The translations under genes were made by a program, and so were the position numbers. The notes below the pieces were generated by a model. The model was not told the DNA's origin. It saw only the letters and a list, made by a program, of their open reading frames with translations, and made no database searches. A stretch of DNA of 64,000 nt, taken from positions 3,162,001-3,226,000 of the forward strand of contig NZ_JACIBV010000001.1 of NCBI RefSeq assembly GCF_014195505.1, in the 5' to 3' direction. Each line of letters starts with the position of its first letter. The stretch's first letter is position 1. This DNA comes from Nonomuraea dietziae (GTDB lineage: Bacteria; Actinomycetota; Actinomycetes; Streptosporangiales; Streptosporangiaceae). This document shows, one piece after another, positions 26,945-37,033 of the stretch.

Positions 26945-29769
26945 GACGTGCGTTCGTGATGCTCATCGCGCTGGTCGTCCCCCTGCTGGTCGCGCTGCCC
27001 GCGCAGGCCGCCGTGCAGCGGGTGCAGTTCACCAGCGGCTCGACCTACCTCATCGCGGAGTTCCTCGACGACGACCTGGTCCACTTCGAACTGGCCCACG
27101 GCACCAGCCCTGGCACAGGCGCGGCGCTGTTCACCACGCCGCAGGTGGCCAAGAAGGACTACACGGGCCCGACCAGCTTCAACCAGTCGGGCAACACGCT
27201 GACCACGGCCTCGATGAAGGTCGAGGTCACGGCCGGCACGCTGTGCGTGAAGGTCTCCGACCCCACGCGGCTGCTGTACGAGGCCTGCCCCCGCAACCTC
27301 TCGCAGGCGTGGAAGGGCCTGACGATCACCAAGGGCTCGATCCAGAACGCCTACGGTCTCGGCGAGCAGTTCTTCATGGGCGGCAGCGCCGACGGCGACT
27401 GGGTGGGCCGCAGCCGTACCCCCGGAGGCCAGTACGGCAACGCCATGGCCTACGACACCGACAACGGCCCTGTCGGCAACGCGCAGATCCCGATCCTGTT
27501 CGCCGTCGGGGCCGCCAACCTCAACTACGGTTTCTTCCTCGACCAGGTCTACAAGCAGGAGTGGAACCTCACGGGCGACCCGTGGACCGTCGACACCTGG
27601 GGCGACCAGGTCCGCTGGTACACGATGACCGGCGCCGACCTGCCCGACCTGCGCAAGGACTACATGGAGCTGACCGGCAGGCCGCCGGTGCCGCCGAAGA
27701 AGGCGTTCGGGATGTGGGTGTCGGAGTTCGGCTACGACAACTGGGCCGAGATCGACAACCGGCTGTCGGGGCTGCGCACCGCGAAGTTCCCCGTCGACGG
27801 CTTCGTGCTCGACCTGCCGTGGTTCGGCGGGGTGACGGCGGGCTCGGACAACACCCGCATGGGGTCGCTGTCGTGGGACACCGCCGCCTTCCCCAACCCC
27901 TCGACGAAGATCGCCTCCCTCTCCTCCGACGAGGGGGTGGGGCTGATGACGATCGAGGAGTCCTACATCGGCAAGAACCGGCCCGAACACGCCGACATGG
28001 CCTCCCGCGGCTATCTCAACAGGACCGGCTGCTCGACGTGCGCGCCCGTCTACCTGACCACCAACGACTGGTGGGGCCGCGGCGGCATGATCGACTGGAC
28101 GCAGGACGCCGCCGCCGACCACTGGCACGCCACCAAGCGCAAGCCGCTGTCCGACCAGGGCGTCATGGGCCACTGGCTCGACCTGGGCGAGCCCGAGATG
28201 TACGACGCCGGCGACTGGACCGCGGGCGTGCTGCCCGGCAAGCACGCCCACGCCGACTACCACAACGTCTACAACCTCAAGTGGGCCGAGAGCATCGCCC
28301 GCGGCTACGCCTCCGGCACCAAGCGCCCGTTCATGCTGGCCCGCTCGGGCGCGGGCGGCATCCAGCGGCACGGCGTGGCGATGTGGTCGGCCGACATCGG
28401 CTCCAAGCTGACGGCGCTGGCCCAGCAGCAGAACGTCCAGATGCACATGTCGATGTCCGGCATCGACTATTTCGGCTCCGACATCGGCGGCTTCAGGCGC
28501 GAGATGCTCAACTCCGACCTGGACGAGCTCTACACGCAGTGGTTCGCCGACGGCGCCTGGTTCGAGGTGCCGATCAGGCCGCACACCGAGAACCTGTGCA
28601 ACTGCGCGCAGACCTCGCCGGACAAGATCGGCCACACCGCCAGCAACCTGGCCAACCTGCGGCAGCGCTACGAGCTGACGCCGTACTACTACTCGCTGGC
28701 GCACAGGGCGCACCGGTTCGGCGAGCCCGTGGTGCCGCCGCTGGCCTACCACTACCAGAACGACCTGAACGTGCGCGAGATGGGCCATCAGAAGCTCGTC
28801 GGCAAGGATCTACTGGTGGGCGTGGTGGCAGGTGCGGGCGAGCGCAAGCGGAACATGTACCTGCCCGCGGGCACCTGGTTCGACTACGCCACCAACGAGA
28901 AGCTCACCAGCGCGGGACAGTGGTTCAACGACAGGCCGCTGTGGGTGAACGGCTCCTACCGGCTGCCCGCCTTCGCCAGGGCCGGAGCGATCATCCCCAA
29001 GATGTTCGTGGACGACAAGACCATGAACGTCCTGGGCAAGCGGACCGACGCGACCACCAGGAACGAGCTGGTGGCCAGGGTCTACGCCGCCCCCGCCGCC
29101 TCCAGCTTCACCCTCTACGAGGACGACGGCGCCTCCACCGGGTACCAGGGCGGCGCCGTCCGCACCACCCTGCTCAGCCAGCAGCTCAGCGGGTCCACGG
29201 CCACGGTCACCGTCGCGGCCTCCAGCGGCACCTACACCGGCGCGCCCACCGGCCGCGCCAACGTGGTCGAGCTGGTGGCGGAGACGCAGGCCTCCGCCGT
29301 GACGCTGAACGGCTCCCCGCTCACCCAGCACGCGACCAAGGCGGCCTTCGACGCGGCGGCCAGCGGCTGGTACAACGCGGGCGGCAACCTGATCGTGGCC
29401 AAGTCGGCCTCCCTCGGGGTGGGCACGGCCAAGACGTTCGCCTTCACGCTCGGGCAGGCGCCGGTGTCGGTGACCTTCTCGTGCGCGAACGGGACGACCA
29501 CCGCGGGTCAGTCCGTCTACGCCGTGGGCAGCGTGCCCCAGCTGGGCGGCTGGTCGGTGGCCAGCGCGGTGAAGCTGTCGCCGACCGCCTACCCGACCTG
29601 GACGGGGACGGTCGGCAAGCTCCCGCCGAACACCACGGTCGAGTGGAAGTGCGTCAAGCGGAAGGAGGCGAACTTCCCCGACACGGCCGACGCGTGGCAG
29701 CCGGGATCCAACAGCACGCTCACCACGCCGGCTTCCGGCAACGGCGGCACCACCACCGGATCCTTCTGA
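26941..29769 (+). CDS. Secreted GH31 enzyme with C-terminal starch-binding CBM20, specificity unassigned
   Basis: A 942-residue secreted GH31 protein. The signal peptide is cut near ALPAQA-AVQ (about residue 24). The barrel has nucleophile D414 (HWLDLGEPEMY) and acid/base D485 (MWSADIGSK), followed by the usual GH31 C-terminal beta domains. Residues about 838-942 form a CBM20 (VSVTFSCANGTTT, SVPQLGGW, VEWKCVKR), indicating starch or maltodextrin binding. The nucleophile context (WLDLGEP) differs from CtsZ (FKTDG) and from CtsY as I recall it (WNDET), so it is a different subfamily. By position it should act with the CtsZ-like enzyme on starch-derived chains outside the cell. It is last gene of the operon. 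Confidence 0.88.
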   Translation: MRRAFVMLIALVVPLLVALPAQAAVQRVQFTSGSTYLIAEFLDDDLVHFELAHGTSPGTGAALFTTPQVAKKDYTGPTSFNQSGNTLTTASMKVEVTAGTLCVKVSDPTRLLYEACPRNLSQAWKGLTITKGSIQNAYGLGEQFFMGGSADGDWVGRSRTPGGQYGNAMAYDTDNGPVGNAQIPILFAVGAANLNYGFFLDQVYKQEWNLTGDPWTVDTWGDQVRWYTMTGADLPDLRKDYMELTGRPPVPPKKAFGMWVSEFGYDNWAEIDNRLSGLRTAKFPVDGFVLDLPWFGGVTAGSDNTRMGSLSWDTAAFPNPSTKIASLSSDEGVGLMTIEESYIGKNRPEHADMASRGYLNRTGCSTCAPVYLTTNDWWGRGGMIDWTQDAAADHWHATKRKPLSDQGVMGHWLDLGEPEMYDAGDWTAGVLPGKHAHADYHNVYNLKWAESIARGYASGTKRPFMLARSGAGGIQRHGVAMWSADIGSKLTALAQQQNVQMHMSMSGIDYFGSDIGGFRREMLNSDLDELYTQWFADGAWFEVPIRPHTENLCNCAQTSPDKIGHTASNLANLRQRYELTPYYYSLAHRAHRFGEPVVPPLAYHYQNDLNVREMGHQKLVGKDLLVGVVAGAGERKRNMYLPAGTWFDYATNEKLTSAGQWFNDRPLWVNGSYRLPAFARAGAIIPKMFVDDKTMNVLGKRTDATTRNELVARVYAAPAASSFTLYEDDGASTGYQGGAVRTTLLSQQLSGSTATVTVAASSGTYTGAPTGRANVVELVAETQASAVTLNGSPLTQHATKAAFDAAASGWYNAGGNLIVAKSASLGVGTAKTFAFTLGQAPVSVTFSCANGTTTAGQSVYAVGSVPQLGGWSVASAVKLSPTAYPTWTGTVGKLPPNTTVEWKCVKRKEANFPDTADAWQPGSNSTLTTPASGNGGTTTGSF

Positions 29770-29776
29770 GTGATTC

Positions 29777-29812
29777 GCCCCTCCCGCCCGGATATGTCCA
29801 GGTGGGAGGGGC
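29777..29812 (+). terminator. Terminator of the alpha-glucan operon
   Basis: GCCCCTCCC at 29777-29785 pairs perfectly with GGGAGGGGC at 29804-29812, extendable by three pairs (one G-U), 7 bp after the last GH31 stop. It marks the operon end. Confidence 0.85.
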
Positions 29813-29879
29813 TCCTCCGGGACTTACCCGCTCCTCCGTTTACCCGGCCCGCCGAGAGCTGCGGTGTTAGCCTCGACAG

Positions 29880-31364
<1,485 letters not shown>

Positions 31365-31370
31365 CGCGGC

Positions 31371-31393
31371 CGCTCCCCGCGGAGGTGGGAGCG
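31371..31393 (+). terminator. Possible terminator after the kinase gene
   Basis: CGCTCCC at 31371-31377 pairs with GGGAGCG at 31387-31393, 6 bp after the kinase stop. The stem is short (7 bp) with a 9-nt loop. Confidence 0.4.
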
Positions 31394-31438
31394 GGGGACG
31401 AATCCGTGACCACGGGCAGGTCATGAGAGAGTGCTCGC

Positions 31439-32386
31439 GTGGAAACGACTCGTGATCTGCTCATCGCGCTGGCTCGCCGCTACGCGTTCGCCGATCTCGG
31501 TGCGCTGGCCCCTACCAAGGAGATCGCCGAGGTCTGCGAGTTCGGACAGCGGCTGCTGTCGCTGGACGCCGAGGACTTCGCGGTGGGGGCGCCTGCCGTA
31601 CCCAGCGATCTCAGGCGCAGGGCGCGCGACTGCCACATGCCGCAGACGCCGCGCGAGCAACCGCGCGGCGCCCTCGAGTCCCTGCGGCCCGCCTACGCCC
31701 TCCTGCTGGAGGTCATCGCGATCAGGTGGTTCCGCCGCGAGCTCAGCCCGATGATCGCCGCGGTGCACATCGCGAGCGAATACCTCCCGCTGCTGGCCTT
31801 CGAGCCGCACCTGGGGCACGCGGGCGACCCCGCCCGCTGGCCGGCGGGGCTGAGCGCGCCGGGCAGCAGGTTCGGCGTGATCGGCGACAGGGAGTGTGAC
31901 CACACCAAGTCCGAGCAGTCGGCCACCAACCGCACCCTCCGCGTCGCCTCCGAGCCCCCCGAGGGATGGCGCGCCTACTTCGACAGGCAGCACAGCCAGG
32001 TCGCGGGCGCCATGGCGGTGTGCGTGGCGACCTGCCGCAACCCCTGCACGGCGATGGACTGGATCGCTGCCGGGGAGCGCGAAGACCTGCACGTGCGGGC
32101 GCGCACCGCGCTGGCCTTCGCCGAGACGCCTCTGGTGAAGCTGCGCCACGCCGCCCCCGTGGGCCACGGCTTCGGCGTGCCCTCCCCGGAGGAGGTGCTC
32201 GACGCGTGGCAGCGCAGCAGGCTGGCGCTGGACAAGAACGACGTCGGCGCCAAGGCCATGGTCGACGACGGCTTCCCGATCCCGGGGCTGGCCTCGCTGG
32301 TCTCGGCCGTCGCGGGCGTGCGGGTCGAGCCTTCCACGCTGCTGCACGATGTGAGCGCGCACGTCGCGCGCCTGCTGGCCGAATAG
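31439..32386 (+). CDS. Hypothetical actinobacterial protein
   Basis: A 315-residue soluble protein that I do not recognise. It begins METTRDLLIALARRYAFADL (GTG 31439). There is no signal peptide or transmembrane helix. A Cys/His-bearing central part (GDRECDHTK at about 153-161, CVATCRNPCTAMDWI at about 197-211) could bind metal or be structural. Codon bias is typical of real genes here. It lies 41 bp upstream of a GNAT gene on the same strand, so the two may be co-transcribed. Confidence 0.75.
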   Translation: METTRDLLIALARRYAFADLGALAPTKEIAEVCEFGQRLLSLDAEDFAVGAPAVPSDLRRRARDCHMPQTPREQPRGALESLRPAYALLLEVIAIRWFRRELSPMIAAVHIASEYLPLLAFEPHLGHAGDPARWPAGLSAPGSRFGVIGDRECDHTKSEQSATNRTLRVASEPPEGWRAYFDRQHSQVAGAMAVCVATCRNPCTAMDWIAAGEREDLHVRARTALAFAETPLVKLRHAAPVGHGFGVPSPEEVLDAWQRSRLALDKNDVGAKAMVDDGFPIPGLASLVSAVAGVRVEPSTLLHDVSAHVARLLAE

Positions 32387-32427
32387 GAGGGGCGCCTCGA
32401 GCGGGCGATCTGGCATCATCTCCGACC

Positions 32428-33252
32428 ATGTGGACCTTCTCCTCGGACGTCGCGGAGTACGCCAAGCACGCCGAGGCTTTCCTGCGCCGTGAGCCCGTCG
32501 CCAACACCGTCGCCCTGACGCTCCTGGCGGGACTGCGCTCCGGCATGCCGGTGGCCGAGGGTTCCTTCTTCGGCTGGTGGAGCGAGGAGGGCGAGGTCTG
32601 CGGCGCGGTCTTCCGCACCCCTCCCCGCCCGCTCTACCTCGCGGGGATGCCGCCGTCCTCGCTCGTCCCGCTGGCCGGGGCGCTGCGCGAGCGCGGCCTC
32701 GACGTGCCGGAGATCTCGGGACCGGTCGAGCTCGGTGACGCCTTCGTCGCCGCGTGGGGCTCGACCTCCTCCAGGCGCAGACCGGAACGCCTCTACCGGC
32801 TCGGCACGCTGGTCATGCCCGAGGTGCCTGGCGCGGGACGCCGCGCGGACATGGGCGACTTCCCGCTGGTCATGAACTGGTTCCAGGCCTTCACCGACGA
32901 GGTGAGCCTGATCGACGGCGCCGACCTGGCCGAGCTGACCCGGCGGCGCATCGCCCACGGCGACGTCCATCTGTGGGTGGACGGCGACGCGCCGGTCTCC
33001 CTTGCGGGCGTCTCCCCCGAGGCGGCGGGGATGTGCAGGGTCGGCCCCGTCTACACGCCGCCGTCGTGCCGGCGCCGCGGCTACGGCGCGGCCGTCACCG
33101 CTTACGCCAGCCGGATGGCGCTGGCCGAGCGCTGCCAGGAGGTGGTGCTGTTCACCGACCTGAACAACCCCACCAGCAACGCCGTCTACCAGTCGATCGG
33201 CTACGAACCGGTGTCCGACTACGCCCACATCGCGCTCGACCCCGTACCCTAG
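32428..33252 (+). CDS. GNAT family N-acetyltransferase
   Basis: A 274-residue protein with an N-terminal region of unknown fold and a C-terminal GNAT domain. The acetyl-CoA loop is CRRRGYGAAVTAYASRMA (about residues 215-232), followed by LFTDLNNPTSNAVYQSIGYEP, the classic final strand-helix of the fold. The start is ATG 32428 (MWTFSSDVAEYAKHAEAFL). The substrate is unknown. FmdB follows after 4 bp, which suggests co-translation. Confidence 0.88.
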   Translation: MWTFSSDVAEYAKHAEAFLRREPVANTVALTLLAGLRSGMPVAEGSFFGWWSEEGEVCGAVFRTPPRPLYLAGMPPSSLVPLAGALRERGLDVPEISGPVELGDAFVAAWGSTSSRRRPERLYRLGTLVMPEVPGAGRRADMGDFPLVMNWFQAFTDEVSLIDGADLAELTRRRIAHGDVHLWVDGDAPVSLAGVSPEAAGMCRVGPVYTPPSCRRRGYGAAVTAYASRMALAERCQEVVLFTDLNNPTSNAVYQSIGYEPVSDYAHIALDPVP

Positions 33253-33256
33253 GGCC

Positions 33257-33463
33257 ATGCCGCGCTACGACTTCCGCTGCCGCGCCTGCGGATCCACCTT
33301 CGAGGTCACCCGTCCGATGGCGGCCTCCGGCGACCCCGCCGCCTGCCCCGAGGGTCACGACGACACGGTCAGGCTCCTGTCGACCGTGGCCGTGACCAGC
33401 AACGCCGGAGCTCCTGCGGGTGGTGGCGGCGGCGGGTGCTGTGGCGGCGGCTGCTGCGCCTGA
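33257..33463 (+). CDS. FmdB-type zinc ribbon protein
   Basis: A 68-residue protein starting MPRYDFRCRACGSTFEV with zinc ligands CRAC and a second pair reading CPEGH (Cys and His) about 20 residues later. The tail is a Gly/Cys run (GGGGGGCCGGGCCA). FmdB-family ribbons are small regulators or accessory proteins, often near acetamidase/formamidase genes; none is adjacent here. It overlaps no gene and probably shares the GNAT mRNA. Confidence 0.9.
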   Translation: MPRYDFRCRACGSTFEVTRPMAASGDPAACPEGHDDTVRLLSTVAVTSNAGAPAGGGGGGCCGGGCCA

Positions 33464-33486
33464 AGACGCCTGAGCCGTTCAGCGCG

Positions 33487-34581
33487 TTAGCGATCCGCTC
33501 GGCTGCCGGGCGACGCCGGCCGGTTCGTCTCGACGGGCCAGGCCTGACATCCGGCCGCCGGGCAGAGGTCACGCTCCGCCAGACGGACGCCGACGGTCGG
33601 AGGGCCGGGCGGACGTTCCGACAGCGGCCGTGGTGAGGTCAGGGGCGTTCTGACGCCGGTGAAGGCGCGCACGGCCGTCCTGGCCACGCGCTCGACCAGC
33701 GAGACGCCCGCGCTCATGTCCTGGCTGCGCTCCGACAGCACCGCGATGAGCAGTTCGTGTCCCGGCAGTGCGAGGCGTCCCACGCTGTTGATCGTCCACA
33801 GCCCGCCGTGCGCCCGCGCGGGCAGCCAGCCGTTCTTCAGCGCGACGCGCCCGCCCGAGGCCGCCGCGCTGACACCCCACGCCTGCGTCCTGTCGACCGA
33901 CGACATCAGCGAGAGCGCGTAGCGCCGGTTGCGAGGCGAGACGGGGCCCGCGGGATCGGTCAGCTTCTCGAGGACCTTCACCTGATCGGACGGACTGCTC
34001 CTGGTCAGGCCCCAGGACGAACCAGGCCCCGGCCTGGTGTGCGCGATGCCCAGCCGCCGAAGGGTGTCGCTGAGACCCTGGTTCCCTCCGATGGCGGTGT
34101 AGAGCCTGTGCGCGCTGTCGTTGTCGCTCTGCCTGATCATCTGTCCGGCGAGCCGGCGTTCGCCGTCCGTCAGGGGGCGCTCCTCGCGCTGGGCGAGCAG
34201 CAGCAGGGCCAGCAGGATGTCCACCTTCGCCACGCTGGCCAGCATGAACGGCGTGCTCTCGCGAAAGGCGTAGCGCACCGAGGCGGTCCTGTCGTAGACG
34301 GCCACGGAGAAGCGTCCAGGATGCCTGTCGAGGTGGGCGGCAAGCGAGCGGTTCAGGCCCCGCTGTACCGAGGGGGGCAGCCGTCCCTCCTCTTCGGTGG
34401 CCGCGTGGGCACCGGTCTCGATCATGCGGGCGAGATGGAACCTCACCTGATCGCGGCCCGCCCCCTCAGGAACCTCCATCGGCGCGACGGCGTGGCTGGG
34501 AGGTGGCGCGCCGGCCGCCTGACCGCAGGCGCAGGTGACGATCGCCAGCACGGCGACGAGCGAGATCCCCCGAAGACGCAT
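33487..34581 (-). CDS. Secreted serine hydrolase of the class A beta-lactamase fold (lipoprotein)
   Basis: A 364-residue exported protein. The N-terminus MRLRGISLVAVLAIVTCACG has a lipobox-like end. The penicillin-recognising fold is shown by SVAK (nucleophile Ser), QSDNDSAH (SDN motif) and LKNGW (KTG-like). A typical Glu166 motif is not evident, so it may be a carboxypeptidase-like or esterase-like enzyme rather than a true beta-lactamase. The last about 60 residues (RTPLTSPRPLSERPPG onward) are Pro/Arg rich and probably disordered. I chose ATG 34581; the frame is open 36 residues further. It converges with FmdB. Confidence 0.82.
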   Translation of the reverse strand: MRLRGISLVAVLAIVTCACGQAAGAPPPSHAVAPMEVPEGAGRDQVRFHLARMIETGAHAATEEEGRLPPSVQRGLNRSLAAHLDRHPGRFSVAVYDRTASVRYAFRESTPFMLASVAKVDILLALLLLAQREERPLTDGERRLAGQMIRQSDNDSAHRLYTAIGGNQGLSDTLRRLGIAHTRPGPGSSWGLTRSSPSDQVKVLEKLTDPAGPVSPRNRRYALSLMSSVDRTQAWGVSAAASGGRVALKNGWLPARAHGGLWTINSVGRLALPGHELLIAVLSERSQDMSAGVSLVERVARTAVRAFTGVRTPLTSPRPLSERPPGPPTVGVRLAERDLCPAAGCQAWPVETNRPASPGSRADR

Positions 34582-34759
34582 GAAGCGGAGCCTGCCACCC
34601 GCGCGGCAACACCAACGCCTGACGGAGGTCAAGCGTCCCTCAGTATTGGACGCGAGGCCCAGGGCCCGGGATCCTCGATTTCGGAGCACCGCGGGATCTT
34701 CAGGATCGCCGCGCCCCCTACCTGGCGGTCACGCGGCGATCCTCTGCGCGGCTACGGGA

Positions 34760-35251
34760 TCAGGCGGCCCTCCTGCGCTGGAAGGGCAGGAAGCGGTCGG
34801 CCAGGTGGGGACGGGCGGGAGTCAGCGTCGGCTCCACCGCGATGACGCGGTCGAACCTGAACGCCCTGATGCCTCGCCGCATCCTGCACACGCCGACGAG
34901 GTACCAGAACTCCCTGTGGACCAGGCAGGTCACCGGGTCGACGTCGCGGATCGTGACGTTGCCCGAGGCGTCGCGATAGTGGATGCGGACCACGAGCCTG
35001 CTGGTGATGGCGTCGGCGATGACCCTGGCCCTGGAGGCCACCTCCACGGGCAGCGGGTCGGTGAGGGTCGCGAGCGTGGTGGTGATGACGTCGTCGTCGA
35101 GCTCCAGATGCTCGAAGGCGTGGCGCAGGCCGCGCCGGGCGGTGACGGCCTGCGGCCCCGCGCCCAGGTGCGCGAGGGAGAGTGCGAGGGCGGCGATCTC
35201 GGCGGTCGTCAGGGGTCGCGTGGAGGACTTCACGACTGTCGTCATACCCAT
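34760..35251 (-). CDS. Stand-alone WYL-domain protein (no helix-turn-helix)
   Basis: A 163-residue protein matching only the C-terminal half of YafY/DeoR-type regulators: TRLVVRIHYRD-like strand (LVVRIHYRDASGNVTIRDVD), then CLVHREFWYLVGVCRMRRGIRAFRFDRV, the WYL ligand-binding signature. Usual WYL regulators of about 320 residues have an N-terminal winged helix, absent here. The start ATG 35251 follows TACTCT by one base, so the mRNA may be leaderless or start upstream. It lies 42 bp after the marR gene on the same strand. It could be a ligand-sensing partner or a decayed regulator. Confidence 0.75.
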   Translation of the reverse strand: MGMTTVVKSSTRPLTTAEIAALALSLAHLGAGPQAVTARRGLRHAFEHLELDDDVITTTLATLTDPLPVEVASRARVIADAITSRLVVRIHYRDASGNVTIRDVDPVTCLVHREFWYLVGVCRMRRGIRAFRFDRVIAVEPTLTPARPHLADRFLPFQRRRAA

Positions 35252-35293
35252 AGAGTACGGGTCGGCACCGACATTTTTCGAAACTCTGTGCGC

Positions 35294-35746
35294 CTATCGG
35301 CGTGATTTCAGCGCCTCGGCCAGCGCGACCATCGCAGGTATCGCCGCGGTGAACGACTCGCGCTGCGAAGGACTGAGGTCCGCCAGGGCCACGGCGAAGA
35401 TCTCGGCCCACGCCTCCTCGATCAGCGCCATGCCGTGCAGCGCGTGGACGGTCGGCTTCAGCCGTACGGACCTGCGGTCGGCGGGATCGGGCTCGCGCGT
35501 GACCAGGTCGCGGCCGACCAGCGAGCGCACGGTCGCGCTGACGTTGCTCGCCTGCATGCCGAGCGCCCTGGCCAGCGCCGTGAGACCCACACCCGGCTCC
35601 TGGACGACGTAGCGCAGCACCTCCAGCTCCGAGGGGGGCAGCGCGTAGAGCCCCGCCTCGGCGACGCCGCTGAAGCGCAGCGCCCTGGCCAGGTCATAGA
35701 GGGGAGAGGTGAGCGCGCGCGCCTGAGCGAGAAGGTCTTCTGCCAC
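35294..35746 (-). CDS. MarR-family transcriptional regulator
   Basis: A 150-residue winged-helix dimer protein with LPPSELEVLRYVVQEPGVGLTALARALGMQASNVSATVRSL as the DNA-binding core and the wing DPADRRSVRLKPT. It is divergent from an MFS drug transporter gene across 41 bp that hold an A/T-rich dyad, so it very likely represses that transporter and itself. The GTG start lies 6-7 nt after TAGGAT, consistent with a leaderless mRNA. Confidence 0.92.
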   Translation of the reverse strand: MAEDLLAQARALTSPLYDLARALRFSGVAEAGLYALPPSELEVLRYVVQEPGVGLTALARALGMQASNVSATVRSLVGRDLVTREPDPADRRSVRLKPTVHALHGMALIEEAWAEIFAVALADLSPSQRESFTAAIPAMVALAEALKSRR

Positions 35747-35765
35747 CCGGCTATCCTACAGACAC

Positions 35766-35779
35766 TTATATGTATATAA
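35766..35779. promoter_or_regulatory. MarR operator candidate overlapping the MFS -10 element
   Basis: TTATATGTATATAA: perfect 6-bp arms around GT. It sits in the 41-bp divergon and overlaps TATAAC (35775-35780), a -10 element whose start point would fall at the MFS ATG (35788). TATAAC is repeated at 35781-35786. Binding here would block both promoters. Confidence 0.65.
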
Positions 35780-35787
35780 CTATAACC

Positions 35788-36966
35788 ATGTTGCTGCTCG
35801 TCCTCGCTCTTCTCTCCCTGGTCGGTCCGCTGGCCACGGACATGTACCTGCCCGCCTTTCCCCGCATGACCGAGGAGTTCGGCGCGGGCGCCCCCGCGCT
35901 CCAGCTGACGCTCACCTCGATGGTGGCGGGCCTGGCCGTCGGCCAGCTGGTCCTCGGGCCCCTCTCCGACCGGTACGGCAGGCGTCTCCCCCTTCTGGCG
36001 GGCGCGGCCCTCGCCTGCGCCACCTCCGCTCTGTGCGCGCTCGCCCCCTCGCTCCCCGCGCTGACCGGGCTCCGTTTCCTGCAGGGCCTCAGCGTCGCGG
36101 CGGGCGTGGTCATCAGCCGCGCCGTCGTCTCCGATCTGGCCGACGGCGCGGCGGCGGCGCGGATGTTCGGCATCCTCATGGCGCTGACCGGCATCGGCCC
36201 CATCGTCGCCCCTCCCGCGGGCGCGCTGATCAGCGAGCTGTACGGCTGGCGCGGCGTGTACGTCGCGCTTGCCGTGCTCGCCGCCGTCTCCTTCCTCGGC
36301 GTGCTGCTCGCCGTACCCGAGAGCCTGCCGAGGCGGCGCAGGCAGGCGGGAGGGGTGGTGGGCAGCCTGCGCTCGGCCCGGCGGATGCTCTCCGACAGGA
36401 ACTACCTCGGCTACACGCTGGCCTTCACCTTCGCCTTCGGCGCGCTGTTCTGCTACATCTCCGCCTCGCAGTTCGTGCTGCAGAACGTGCTGGGGTTGGG
36501 TGTGAGCGAGGCGTCCCTGGTGTTCGGCGGCGGCGCTGTGATCGTCACGCTGTCGGCGTCGGCCAACGCTGTCCTGGTCGCCAGGGTGAGCGCGGAGCGG
36601 CTGCTGGCGGCGGGCCTGACCGGGCTGGTGGTGTCCACGGCCGCGCAGGCCGGGATCACGGTGGCGGGAGGGCTGAGCCTGCCCGTCGCGCTGACCGCCG
36701 TCGTGTGCTTCTCCGTCAGCCTGGGGCTGGTGTTCGCCAACGCCACCGCGTTGGCCGTCGGGCGCGTGCCGTACGCGGCGGGCGCGGGTTCGGCGGTGCT
36801 CGGCACCCTGCAGCACGCGCTGGCCGCAGTCGTCGCGCCGCTGGTCGGGCTGGGCGGCGACCAGGACGCGGTGGCGATGGCCGTGGGGATGGCGCTGATG
36901 TCCGCCCTGGCGCTGGCCGCGCTCGGCCTCGCCAGGAGCCGCGGACACGACCTCGTCCCCGCCTGA
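35788..36966 (+). CDS. Bcr/CflA-type MFS multidrug efflux transporter
   Basis: A 392-residue, 12-helix major facilitator. LSDRYGRRLPLL (about 62-73) is the A-motif between helices 2 and 3. DMYLPAFPRM near the N-terminus and LRFLQGLSVAAGVVISRAVV are typical of the Bcr/CflA drug-resistance subfamily (proton-coupled export of drugs such as bicyclomycin or chloramphenicol). ATG 35788 is chosen over 35770 because the upstream bases are promoter-like. It is paired with a divergent MarR regulator. Confidence 0.92.
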   Translation: MLLLVLALLSLVGPLATDMYLPAFPRMTEEFGAGAPALQLTLTSMVAGLAVGQLVLGPLSDRYGRRLPLLAGAALACATSALCALAPSLPALTGLRFLQGLSVAAGVVISRAVVSDLADGAAAARMFGILMALTGIGPIVAPPAGALISELYGWRGVYVALAVLAAVSFLGVLLAVPESLPRRRRQAGGVVGSLRSARRMLSDRNYLGYTLAFTFAFGALFCYISASQFVLQNVLGLGVSEASLVFGGGAVIVTLSASANAVLVARVSAERLLAAGLTGLVVSTAAQAGITVAGGLSLPVALTAVVCFSVSLGLVFANATALAVGRVPYAAGAGSAVLGTLQHALAAVVAPLVGLGGDQDAVAMAVGMALMSALALAALGLARSRGHDLVPA

Positions 36967-36983
36967 CGGAGCCCGGTACGGCG

Positions 36984-37022
36984 ACGGCCCGCGTCCCCGG
37001 CGAACCGGGAGGCGCGGGCCGT
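36984..37022. terminator. Bidirectional terminator between MFS and ilvD
   Basis: ACGGCCCGCG (36984-36993) pairs perfectly with CGCGGGCCGT (37013-37022). Inside the loop a second stem CCCGG-CGAA-CCGGG forms a nested hairpin. It serves both convergent genes. Confidence 0.75.
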
Positions 37023-37033
37023 ACGGACGGAAC

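Noticed and set aside
26941-29769. CtsY (3-alpha-isomaltosyltransferase)
   Set aside because: The nucleophile context and accessory module differ (WLDLGEP and CBM20, rather than WNDET and CBM35 repeats as I recall them).
33487-34581. A true class A beta-lactamase resistance gene
   Set aside because: SxxK, SDN and K-N-G are present, but no clear Glu166-type motif is visible and the tail is atypical. The call is kept at fold level.
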